Assembly: GCA_934500865.1 (NCBI GenBank) | Contig: CAKSUD010000086.1 | Coordinates: forward strand, 1 to 5,427 | Length of the DNA stretch: 5,427 bases | Direction of reading: 5' to 3' | DNA from: an uncultured Clostridia bacterium | GTDB taxonomy: Bacteria > Bacillota > Clostridia > TANB77 > RGIG9151 | Part shown: positions 1 to 5,300 of the stretch, one piece after another | Layout of the letters: every line of letters begins with the position of its first letter | Numbering within the stretch: position 1 is the stretch's first letter | Position numbers and translations under genes: made by a program | Notes under the pieces: generated by a model | The model's input: the letters and a program-made list of their open reading frames with translations, nothing else | What the model was told of the DNA's origin: nothing | Database searches by the model: none

Positions 1-8
1 ATTTTTAT

Positions 9-37
9 TTGGCTATAATTTTTGATTTTTTTATGAT
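9..37 (+). promoter_or_regulatory. Candidate sigma-A promoter for ruvA
   Basis: A TTGGCT -35-like box (9-14) is followed after 17 bases by TATGAT (32-37), a good -10 match. An alternative -10, TATACT at 37-42, is preceded by TG at 34-35 as in an extended -10 but lacks a well-placed -35. Transcription would start near 44, giving a leader of about 35 bases before the ruvA start. A further TATAAT at 14-19 would need a -35 outside the window. The region is very AT-rich, so chance matches are likely, and ruvA may instead be read from genes further upstream. Confidence 0.45.
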
Positions 38-64
38 ATACTGACAGTGAAAATACATGATGAT

Positions 65-73
65 AGAAGGAGA
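65..73 (+). promoter_or_regulatory. Shine-Dalgarno site that fixes the ruvA start
   Basis: AGAAGGAGA lies with its GGAG core (69-72) seven bases before the ATG at 80. An in-frame ATG at 47 lies upstream of this site and has no comparable site of its own, so 80 is the chosen start. Confidence 0.8.
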
Positions 74-79
74 TTTTTT

Positions 80-670
80 ATGTTTGCTTATTTGAAGGGA
101 ATTCTTGCAGTTAAGAAGAATGATACTGTGGTTATCGATGTTAATGGTGTGGGTTATAAATTAAATATTCCGTATTCTACATATCAACTTTTACCGGAAG
201 TTGGCGAGGTGGCTAAATTAAATACATATATGGCTATTCGTGAAAATGACGTTTCACTTTTTGGTTTTTTCTCTAATGAAGAACTTAGAATTTTTGAGCT
301 ACTTATTTCTGTTAGTGGTGTTGGACCAAAGAGTGCTGTTGGGGTTTTGTCGGATATAACTCCTGCTGATTTTAGCTTGGCTGTTATTACTGATGATGTT
401 AACAGATTAACTAAAGTTTCGGGTATAGGAAAGAAAACAGCACAACGTATAATTGTTGAGTTAAAAGACAAAATGAAGAATGAGGATGCGGTGTCAAGTA
501 ACGATGCACCTGTTATTCGTAGTGTTGTAAGTAGTGATATTGAAGAGGCTATTGCAGCGTTGCAAGTTTTGGGATATCCTAATAAGGATGCTGTTAGTAT
601 GGTTAATGCAGTTGCAAATGAGGGAATGAGTGTTGAAGAAATTGTAAAACAGGCTTTAAAAAATAAATAA
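80..670 (+). CDS. ruvA: Holliday junction branch migration protein RuvA
   Basis: RuvA forms tetramers that bind four-way Holliday junctions in the cytoplasm and load the RuvB helicase for branch migration in recombinational repair. The product is 196 residues, a normal RuvA length. The N-terminal OB-fold domain (about 1-64) begins with the typical MFAYLKG. The central domain carries two helix-hairpin-helix DNA-binding motifs, SGVGPKSA (79-86) and SGIGKKTA (114-121). After a linker of about 135-150, a C-terminal helical domain (about 150-196, with EAIAALQVLGY) is the part that contacts RuvB in this family. An ATG at 47 would add 11 residues not typical of RuvA; the strong ribosome site at 65-73 supports 80. 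The gene is followed after 14 bases by a transketolase gene rather than the common partner ruvB. Family assignment is secure. Confidence 0.97.
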   Translation: MFAYLKGILAVKKNDTVVIDVNGVGYKLNIPYSTYQLLPEVGEVAKLNTYMAIRENDVSLFGFFSNEELRIFELLISVSGVGPKSAVGVLSDITPADFSLAVITDDVNRLTKVSGIGKKTAQRIIVELKDKMKNEDAVSSNDAPVIRSVVSSDIEEAIAALQVLGYPNKDAVSMVNAVANEGMSVEEIVKQALKNK

Positions 671-677
671 AGAGAGG
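671..677 (+). promoter_or_regulatory. Shine-Dalgarno site for the transketolase N-terminal gene
   Basis: AGAGAGG sits seven bases before the ATG at 685. An in-frame GTG at 679 would be only one base from this site, too close to be used, so the ATG is preferred. Confidence 0.75.
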
Positions 678-684
678 TGTGTTT

Positions 685-1500
685 ATGAGTTATTCTACTG
701 AGGAACTTAAAAAAATTGCGGTTAATGTAAGACGTGGCATTATTGAGGCTGTTTATAATGCTCAGTCAGGGCATCCTGGTGGTGCATTGTCTTGTACGGA
801 TATCTTAGTGGATTTGTATTTTAATGAAATGAATATAGATCCTAAAAATCCTAGAATGGAGAATAGGGACAGGTTTATTTTGTCTAAGGGGCATGCGTCT
901 CCTGCAATTTATTCGACTTTGGCGAACAGGGGATTTTTTCCGGTGGAGGAGCTTAAGACTTTTAGAAAAATTGACAGTTTTCTTCAAGGACATCCTGATT
1001 TAAACAAAGTGCCTGGAGTGGATATGACTAGCGGTTCTTTGGGACAAGGGTTGTCGGTTGCAAATGGTATGGCGCTTGCCGGACGTTTGGATGGTAAAGA
1101 TTATAACGTGTATGTTGTTATGGGTGATGGAGAGATTGCTGAAGGTCAAATATGGGAAGCGGCTATGAGTTCGGCACACTATAAGTTGAACAAGGTTATT
1201 GCTTTTGTTGACTTTAATGGGCTTCAAATTGATGGCAAGGTGACGGATGTTATGAATGTTACGCCGATAAAGGAGAAGTTTGAGGCTTTTGGTTGGAATA
1301 CTATTGAGATTGATGGGCATAATTTTGACGAGATTCATAACGCAGTGACCAAAGCTAAAGAGAGCAAGGATAAGCCTACGGTTATTATTGCGCATACCGT
1401 TAAGGGCAAGGGTGTAAGTTATATGGAAAATCAGGCCGGATGGCATGGTAAGGCTCCGAATGACGAAGAATATAAAGTTGCGATGGAGGGATTAGTATGA
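685..1500 (+). CDS. tkt: Transketolase, N-terminal (thiamine diphosphate-binding) subunit
   Basis: This is one half of a split transketolase, which moves two-carbon ketol units between sugar phosphates in the non-oxidative pentose phosphate pathway. The 271-residue product is the PP domain that holds the thiamine diphosphate pyrophosphate and its metal ion. Visible signatures are SGHPGG (28-33), SKGHASPA (68-75), GHPD (102-105), the start of the cofactor motif GDGEIAEGQ (147-155), its end FNGLQIDG (177-184) and HGKAPND (254-260). The histidines in these motifs match known active-site positions in the family. The pyrimidine-binding domain is absent here and supplied by the next gene, whose ATG overlaps this stop codon. 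Split transketolases are common in Clostridia, so this is not a frameshift: both halves have complete ends and ribosome sites. Related two-gene enzymes exist, but the motif set fits transketolase best. Confidence 0.94.
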   Translation: MSYSTEELKKIAVNVRRGIIEAVYNAQSGHPGGALSCTDILVDLYFNEMNIDPKNPRMENRDRFILSKGHASPAIYSTLANRGFFPVEELKTFRKIDSFLQGHPDLNKVPGVDMTSGSLGQGLSVANGMALAGRLDGKDYNVYVVMGDGEIAEGQIWEAAMSSAHYKLNKVIAFVDFNGLQIDGKVTDVMNVTPIKEKFEAFGWNTIEIDGHNFDEIHNAVTKAKESKDKPTVIIAHTVKGKGVSYMENQAGWHGKAPNDEEYKVAMEGLV

Positions 1501-2429
1501 TAGCTACACGAGAGGCTTATGGTAATGCAGTTACTGAATTGGGAAAGATTAATGACAAGGTTGTTGTGCTTGATGCGGATTTAGCGAAGGCTACAAAAAC
1601 AGAAATTTTTAAGAAGGCGTTTCCTGAAAGATTTTTTGATATGGGAATTGCTGAGGCGGATATGATTGGAACGGCTGCAGGGCTTGCTACTTGTGGAAAA
1701 ATTCCGTTTGCTAGTTCTTTTGCGGTTTTTGCTGTTGGACGTGCATATGACCAAGTTAGAAATTCTGTGGCTTATCCACATTTGAATGTGAAGATTGCTG
1801 CAACTCATGCGGGAATTACTGTTGGTGAGGATGGTGCAACACACCAGGCTATTGAGGATATTGCGATGATGAGAGCACTACCAAACATGACTATTATTAA
1901 TCCTTGTGATGAATTTGAGACAAAGTGGGCTATTTTTGAGGCTGCAAATATTGTTGGCCCTGTTTATATAAGGCTTGGAAGGAGTAAGGCTCCGGAAGTT
2001 TATGATGCAAATGAGAAATTTGAGTTTGGTAAAGGAAAGCTTATTCGCGAGGGTGATGATGTGACTGTTATTGCCACCGGTTCTATGGTAAATGAAGCGA
2101 TAAAGGCACATGATGTCTTGAAAAATGAGGGGATATCGGTTAGAATAATTGATATGCATACTATAAAGCCTATTGATAAAGATATTATAATTAAGGCAGC
2201 AAAAGAGACTAAAGGGATTGTTACTGCTGAGGAACATAGTATTATTGGTGGACTTGGAGGAGCTGTATGCGAGGTTGTGGCTGAGAATTGGCCGACAAAG
2301 GTACTACGTGTTGGTGTTAATGATAAATTTGGGAAGTCCGGTAATGCAAGTGCATTGCTTAAAGAGTATGGACTTACTGCTGAAAATATTATTGAGAATG
2401 TGAGACGTGCGATGGAGGTTTCATATTAG
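1497..2429 (+). CDS. tkt: Transketolase, C-terminal (pyrimidine-binding) subunit
   Basis: This is the partner half of the split transketolase: the Pyr domain that activates the thiamine ring, plus the C-terminal domain, in 310 residues. GIAEADM (50-56) contains the conserved glutamate (E53) that pairs with the cofactor's aminopyrimidine. The stretch THAGITVGEDGATHQAIEDI (103-122) is the classic central block, with H116 at a substrate-binding position in the family. The C-terminal domain follows from about 185, with VTVIATGS (189-196) and AEEHSIIGGLGGAV (244-257). The start ATG overlaps the preceding TGA as ATGA, and GGAGG at 1485-1489 inside the upstream gene is seven bases away, so translational coupling is likely and would help equal production of the two subunits. 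trxB follows after 14 bases. Confidence 0.94.
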   Translation: MIATREAYGNAVTELGKINDKVVVLDADLAKATKTEIFKKAFPERFFDMGIAEADMIGTAAGLATCGKIPFASSFAVFAVGRAYDQVRNSVAYPHLNVKIAATHAGITVGEDGATHQAIEDIAMMRALPNMTIINPCDEFETKWAIFEAANIVGPVYIRLGRSKAPEVYDANEKFEFGKGKLIREGDDVTVIATGSMVNEAIKAHDVLKNEGISVRIIDMHTIKPIDKDIIIKAAKETKGIVTAEEHSIIGGLGGAVCEVVAENWPTKVLRVGVNDKFGKSGNASALLKEYGLTAENIIENVRRAMEVSY

Positions 2430-2443
2430 AAAGGTTTGAAGTT

Positions 2444-3364
2444 ATGGATATAATTGATGTTGCTATTATTGGGGCTGGACCCGGTGGAATGACTGCGGCT
2501 GTTTATGCAGGGAGAGCTGGACTTAAGACTGTTGTTTTTGAAAGGGCTACTGTTGGAGGTCAGATGGCATATACAAATGAACTTGAGAATTTTCCTGGGT
2601 TTGAAAAAACTACTGGCTTTGATTTGGCAATGCTTTTAGATAAACAAATGAGGGCATTTAATGCAACATATGTGAATGAGGATATTAAGGAAATAAAGAA
2701 GTCTGGAGATAATTTTGAAATTACAACTTCTAATGGAACTTATACTGCACTTACGGTTATTTTGGCGTTGGGCGCGTCTCCTAGAAATTTAGGGCTAGAG
2801 AGTGAGAAGCGACTGAGAGGTTCGGGAGTTTCGTACTGTGCTACTTGTGATGGAAACTTTTACAGGGGCGCGGATGTTGCTGTTGTTGGCGGTGGAAATA
2901 CTGCGTTTGAAGATGCGCTATTTTTAGCTAATTTATGCAAAAAAGTTTATATAATTCATCGCAGAGATGAGTTTAGGGCGGAGAAGATACTTCAAGACAG
3001 AGTGGGAAAAACGGAGAATATAGAGATTATCACTAATTCCGTTCCGGTAGAGATAACCGGAAAGTTTGAGGTTGATGGAATTAGAATTGAAAATAAGGAT
3101 AAAGAAACGCGAGATATTCCGGTTCAAGGTGTGTTTGTAGCGATTGGTACTGTGCCAAATAGCGATATTGTAAAGGATTTTGTGGATTTAGATAATTACG
3201 GGTATATAAAAACGAATAAGGACATGGGAACTAGTGTTCATGGTGTTTATGCTATTGGTGATGTGAGGGATACTGTGTTACGCCAAGTTATTACTGCTTG
3301 TGCTGATGGTGCTATTGCTGCTCAATCTGCGGGCAGAGTAGTTACTGAGAAGAAAATTGGGTAG
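2444..3364 (+). CDS. trxB: Thioredoxin-disulfide reductase (NADPH type)
   Basis: A cytoplasmic flavoprotein that passes electrons from NADPH through FAD and a redox-active cysteine pair to thioredoxin. The 306-residue product is the normal length for the small bacterial form. The FAD-binding Rossmann motif GAGPGG is at 10-15, VGGQM at 37-41, the redox pair CATC at 132-135, the pyridine-nucleotide motif GGGNTAFEDALFL at 149-161, and the C-terminal FAD motif IGDVRD at 271-276. HRRDEFRA (172-179) matches the arginine-rich loop that binds the NADPH 2'-phosphate, arguing against the ferredoxin-dependent or NAD(P)H-independent relatives found in some clostridia. The ribosome site AAAGG (2430-2434) is nine bases before the ATG. 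No thioredoxin gene is adjacent. tsaE starts 12 bases after the stop. Confidence 0.95.
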   Translation: MDIIDVAIIGAGPGGMTAAVYAGRAGLKTVVFERATVGGQMAYTNELENFPGFEKTTGFDLAMLLDKQMRAFNATYVNEDIKEIKKSGDNFEITTSNGTYTALTVILALGASPRNLGLESEKRLRGSGVSYCATCDGNFYRGADVAVVGGGNTAFEDALFLANLCKKVYIIHRRDEFRAEKILQDRVGKTENIEIITNSVPVEITGKFEVDGIRIENKDKETRDIPVQGVFVAIGTVPNSDIVKDFVDLDNYGYIKTNKDMGTSVHGVYAIGDVRDTVLRQVITACADGAIAAQSAGRVVTEKKIG

Positions 3365-3366
3365 TT

Positions 3367-3371
3367 GGAGG
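3367..3371 (+). promoter_or_regulatory. Shine-Dalgarno site that fixes the tsaE start
   Basis: A perfect GGAGG lies five bases before the ATG at 3377. The reading frame is open from a TTG at 3365, but that codon overlaps this site and cannot be served by it. Confidence 0.8.
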
Positions 3372-3376
3372 TTTTT

Positions 3377-3778
3377 ATGGAAGTTATTACGCATAGCGAA
3401 AAAGAAACTTTTGATTTTGCTTTTGATTTTGCGAGCAAGATTGAGGGAAATAGAGTTATTTGTCTAAACGGTGAACTTGGTGCTGGAAAGACGGTTTTTG
3501 TTAAGGGATTTTGCAAGTTTTTTGACATTGACGAGATTTCAAGCCCAACGTTTACACTAGTTAATGAGTACAATGGAAGAAAACCCGTTTTTCATTTTGA
3601 TGTGTATAGGCTAAGTGATGAGGATGAGTTTTATGCTATTGGCGGAGAAGAGTATTTTGAACGTGGTATTTGTATTATCGAGTGGAGTGATGTTATAAAG
3701 GATGCACTCCCGAATGATGTTATTGATGTGAGAATAGAGAAAATAGATGATAACACTAGAAAATTCATAATTACATAG
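3377..3778 (+). CDS. tsaE: tRNA t6A37 biosynthesis ATPase TsaE
   Basis: TsaE is the small ATPase that works with TsaB and TsaD to make N6-threonylcarbamoyladenosine at position 37 of tRNAs reading ANN codons. The product has 133 residues, slightly short but normal for the family (YjeE type). The Walker A loop GELGAGKT is at 32-39, with K38 and T39 as nucleotide-binding residues. SSPTFTLVNEY (55-65) is the conserved switch region, HFDVYRL (73-79) carries the conserved aspartate and tyrosine, and IIEWSD (100-105) is the family hallmark near the C-terminus. Start choice follows the GGAGG at 3367-3371. In many bacteria tsaE lies beside tsaB, rimI and tsaD; here it sits between trxB and mnmA, so its partners must be elsewhere. 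Identification rests on the motif set and is firm. Confidence 0.94.
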   Translation: MEVITHSEKETFDFAFDFASKIEGNRVICLNGELGAGKTVFVKGFCKFFDIDEISSPTFTLVNEYNGRKPVFHFDVYRLSDEDEFYAIGGEEYFERGICIIEWSDVIKDALPNDVIDVRIEKIDDNTRKFIIT

Positions 3779-3795
3779 TTTAGAGTATATAAAAT

Positions 3796-3801
3796 GGGGT
3801 G
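3796..3801 (+). promoter_or_regulatory. Weak Shine-Dalgarno site for mnmA
   Basis: GGGGTG lies six bases before the ATG at 3808. In-frame GTG (3799) and TTG (3802) codons overlap or abut this site, so ATG giving MAKVLVGMSGG is the best start. It is a poorer match than those of the other genes in the window. Confidence 0.6.
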
Positions 3802-3807
3802 TTGGAT

Positions 3808-4875
3808 ATGGCAAAAGTTTTAGTTGGTATGAGCGGTGGTGTGGATAGCTCTGTTGCGGCTTTACTATTAAAAGAACAAGGATATGAGGTTATTGGGGTT
3901 ACAATGAACGTTTGGGAGAGAGAGAATCCTATTGTGTCTGAGAAGGCGTGTTGTGCCCTAGATGCGGTAAATGATGCAAGGGCTGTTTGTAATAAGCTTG
4001 GCATTGAGTATTATGTGTTAAACTTTAGAGATACTTTTAAGGATATGGTTATAGATTATTTTGCTAAGGAATATATGGCCGGAAGAACTCCCAACCCTTG
4101 TACAGCTTGTAATAGATATGTTAAGTTTGAGGCACTACTTCAAAAGGCTTTGCATGTGTTTGAATGTGACTTTATTGCGACAGGGCATTATGCAAAAGTG
4201 GAGTTTGATGAGAAAACTGGTAGGTATTTTTTAAGGAAGTCTGTTACAGATAAAAAAGACCAAACGTATGCACTATATAATTTAACACAGGAGCAACTAA
4301 AGCACACACTTATGCCTTTGGGGGATTATACAAAGGAGCAAGTTAGAGAAATTGCAGAAAAGAATGGTCTTGTTAATGCAAAGAGACATGACAGTCAGGA
4401 GATTTGTTTTGTTGAGGATAATGATTATGCTAAATTTATAGAAGAAAAGTATAATTACAAGTCTAAACCCGGCAATTTTGTTGATATGCAAGGTCATATT
4501 TTGGGTAAGCATAATGGCATTATTCATTATACAATTGGTCAAAGAAAAGGACTGGATATTGCTTTTGGAAAGCGTATGTATGTTGTTGGGCTTGATGTGG
4601 AAAAGAATCAAGTTATTTTAGGTGATAACAAGGATTTATTTAAGGATTCGTTAATTTGTGAGGATTTAAACTGGATGACTATTGATAAACTTGAAACACC
4701 TATGTCTGTTACGGCTAAAATAAGATATTCTGCTAAGTGTGAACCGGCCACGCTTATTCCGATGGGGGATAAGGTTAAGGTGGTATTTAATGAGCCACAA
4801 AGAGCGATTACTTCCGGGCAATCTGTTGTGTTTTATGATGATGACAAAGTTGTTGGCGGAGGTACTATTTGTTAA
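3808..4875 (+). CDS. mnmA: tRNA-specific 2-thiouridylase MnmA
   Basis: MnmA uses ATP and sulfur delivered as a persulfide to convert U34 to 2-thiouridine in tRNA-Lys, tRNA-Glu and tRNA-Gln with U at the wobble position, improving decoding. The 355-residue product is about normal length. The N-terminal adenylating domain has the PP-loop SGGVDSS (9-15). The first catalytic cysteine, C98, is in NPCTACN (97-102), and the second, C200, is in DSQEICFV (195-202). GHYAK (126-130), KDQTYALYNL (150-159) and YTIGQRKGLDI (241-251) are further family blocks, followed by the C-terminal beta-barrel (to SGQSVVFY, 336-343). Both catalytic cysteines and the PP-loop are present, so it should be active. The gene follows tsaE by 29 bases, and there is no terminator between it and the tRNA genes. 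No cysteine desulfurase is nearby. Confidence 0.96.
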   Translation: MAKVLVGMSGGVDSSVAALLLKEQGYEVIGVTMNVWERENPIVSEKACCALDAVNDARAVCNKLGIEYYVLNFRDTFKDMVIDYFAKEYMAGRTPNPCTACNRYVKFEALLQKALHVFECDFIATGHYAKVEFDEKTGRYFLRKSVTDKKDQTYALYNLTQEQLKHTLMPLGDYTKEQVREIAEKNGLVNAKRHDSQEICFVEDNDYAKFIEEKYNYKSKPGNFVDMQGHILGKHNGIIHYTIGQRKGLDIAFGKRMYVVGLDVEKNQVILGDNKDLFKDSLICEDLNWMTIDKLETPMSVTAKIRYSAKCEPATLIPMGDKVKVVFNEPQRAITSGQSVVFYDDDKVVGGGTIC

Positions 4876-4893
4876 GTTTTTTGAATTTCGTAC

Positions 4894-4922
4894 TTGAAAA
4901 TTTAATTATTATATGCTATATT
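4894..4922 (+). promoter_or_regulatory. Extended -10 promoter for the tRNA cluster
   Basis: TTGAAA (4894-4899) and TATATT (4917-4922) are separated by exactly 17 bases, and TG at 4914-4915 gives an extended -10. Transcription would begin near 4929-4930, leaving only three or four bases before mature tRNA-Gln. The -10 lies inside a perfect palindrome (4913-4932). Nothing resembling a terminator is found between the mnmA stop and this promoter. Confidence 0.75.
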
Positions 4923-4932
4923 AATATAGCAT
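4913..4932. repeat. Perfect 20-bp palindrome over the tRNA promoter -10 and start site
   Basis: ATGCTATATTAATATAGCAT reads identically on both strands, with its centre between 4922 and 4923. It includes the whole -10 box and the expected start and stops one base before tRNA-Gln. No T-run follows, so it is not a terminator. It could be an operator for a dimeric regulator, a promoter-melting aid, or, in read-through RNA from mnmA, an 8-bp hairpin with a TTAA loop just 5' of the tRNA. The symmetry is observed; the function is inferred. Confidence 0.7.
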
Positions 4933-5006
4933 TGCGGAATTGTGTAACGGTAGCACAAATGACTCTGACTCATTTTGTCTAGGTTCGAATCCTGGTTCCG
5001 CAGCCA
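4933..5006 (+). tRNA. tRNA-Gln (anticodon CUG)
   Basis: The cloverleaf is complete in 74 bases including an encoded CCA (5004-5006). The acceptor stem 4933-4939 pairs fully with 4996-5002. The D arm is GTG (4942-4944) with CAC (4954-4956), with GG at 4949-4950 in its loop. The anticodon stem AATGA/TCATT (4958-4962, 4970-4974) closes the loop CTCTGAC, giving anticodon CTG at 4965-4967. The T arm is 4979-4995 with loop TTCGAAT. The U1-A72 pair and G73 discriminator are typical of bacterial tRNA-Gln, and U1-A72 is the feature by which GatCAB tells Glu-tRNA-Gln from Glu-tRNA-Glu. It reads CAG. As position 34 is C, it is not a substrate for the neighbouring MnmA. Confidence 0.96.
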
Positions 5007-5011
5007 CAAAT

Positions 5012-5086
5012 GGCGTATTGGTCTAGCGGCTAGGACATCACCCTCTCAAGGTGGTAACAGGGGTTCGATTCCCCTATACGCTACCA
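5012..5086 (+). tRNA. tRNA-Glu (anticodon CUC)
   Basis: The cloverleaf is 75 bases with an encoded CCA (5084-5086). The acceptor stem 5012-5018 pairs with 5076-5082, with a G1-U72 wobble at its end, and the discriminator is A (5083). The D arm starts GTC (5021-5023) and closes with GAC (5034-5036), with GG at 5028-5029. The anticodon stem TCACC/GGTGG (5038-5042, 5050-5054) closes CTCTCAA, giving anticodon CTC at 5045-5047. The T arm is 5059-5075 with loop TTCGATT. It reads GAG. It follows tRNA-Gln by five bases, so both come from one precursor. Confidence 0.96.
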
Positions 5087-5089
5087 AAT

Positions 5090-5117
5090 AAAAAGACGGA
5101 TGTAATTCGTCTTTTTT
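5090..5117 (+). terminator. Intrinsic terminator between tRNA-Glu and tRNA-Leu
   Basis: An 11-bp stem (5090-5100 with 5106-5116) has GACGGA pairing with TTCGTC, including one G-T pair, extended by five A-T pairs, around the loop TGTAA. The descending arm runs into six Ts (5112-5117). The A-run before and T-run after the stem mean it could act in both directions. It begins four bases after the CCA of tRNA-Glu and ends eight bases before tRNA-Leu. Confidence 0.75.
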
Positions 5118-5125
5118 AACTTTTT

Positions 5126-5209
5126 GCGAGTGTGCTGGAATTGGCAGACAGGCACGTTTGAGGGGCGTGTGCTTATGGCGTACGGGTTCAAGTCCCGTCA
5201 CTCGCACCA
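5126..5209 (+). tRNA. tRNA-Leu (anticodon GAG)
   Basis: A long-variable-arm (class II) tRNA of 84 bases with encoded CCA (5207-5209) and the A73 discriminator (5206) expected for leucine. The acceptor stem GCGAGTG (5126-5132) pairs perfectly with CACTCGC (5199-5205). The D stem is CTG (5135-5137) with CAG read as C23-A24-G25 (5149-5151). The anticodon stem CACGT/GCGTG (5153-5157, 5165-5169) closes TTGAGGG, giving anticodon GAG at 5160-5162 with G at position 37. The variable arm is about 5170-5181, and the T arm is 5182-5198 with loop TTCAAGT. It reads CUC and CUU. A terminator lies just upstream and leaves no clear promoter of its own. Confidence 0.96.
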
Positions 5210-5222
5210 AAAAAGATTTATT

Positions 5223-5247
5223 CGAACTAGAAATAGTTCGTTTTTTT
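5223..5247 (+). terminator. Intrinsic terminator after tRNA-Leu
   Basis: A perfect 7-bp stem CGAACTA/TAGTTCG (5223-5229, 5234-5240) with a stable GAAA tetraloop is followed by seven Ts (5241-5247). It ends the tRNA transcript and insulates it from the next gene. Confidence 0.88.
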
Positions 5248-5267
5248 CTCATTTGAAAATATATTAT

Positions 5268-5296
5268 GACCGAAAAGTGGCCGAAAAGTGACCGAA
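5268..5296. repeat. 11-bp tandem direct repeat upstream of the last gene's promoter
   Basis: CCGAAAAGTGG (5270-5280) is followed directly by CCGAAAAGTGA (5281-5291) and a partial third copy CCGAA (5292-5296). The first and third copies are preceded by GA. The 11-base period is about one helical turn, so each copy would present the same face. The repeat lies four bases upstream of the -35 box at 5301. It may be a regulator binding site, or a remnant of coding repeats; the sequence does not decide. Confidence 0.6.
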
Positions 5297-5300
5297 TATA

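Noticed and set aside
47..79. Upstream ATG extending RuvA by 11 residues
   Set aside because: It lies before the strong ribosome site at 65-73, would sit almost at the predicted transcription start, and adds residues not seen in RuvA.
1000..1446. Minus-strand open frame of 148 codons inside the transketolase N-terminal gene
   Set aside because: No ribosome site or recognisable domain; it lies wholly opposite a gene with clear motifs. Other minus-strand frames in the operon are rejected for the same reason.
2218..2403. Plus-strand open frame of 61 codons in another frame of the transketolase C-terminal gene
   Set aside because: It is nested in a well-supported gene, is low-complexity and leucine-rich, and has no ribosome site.
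3765..3807. Possible separate promoter for mnmA
   Set aside because: An AT-rich TATATAAAA stretch before mnmA has no -35 box at a proper distance, so I treat mnmA as part of the operon.
3808..5086. Idea that mnmA and tsaE lie beside the tRNAs they modify
   Set aside because: MnmA needs U34 and t6A needs U36. The three tRNAs here have anticodons CUG, CUC and GAG, so none fits either enzyme.
5046..5252. Minus-strand open frame of 68 codons containing VTGLEPVRHKHTPLKRACLP
   Set aside because: It is the antisense of tRNA-Leu and tRNA-Glu. This peptide is a recurrent false protein in databases caused by reading tRNA genes backwards.
5268..5296. CRISPR-like repeat
   Set aside because: The copies are 11 bases long and directly adjacent with no spacers.
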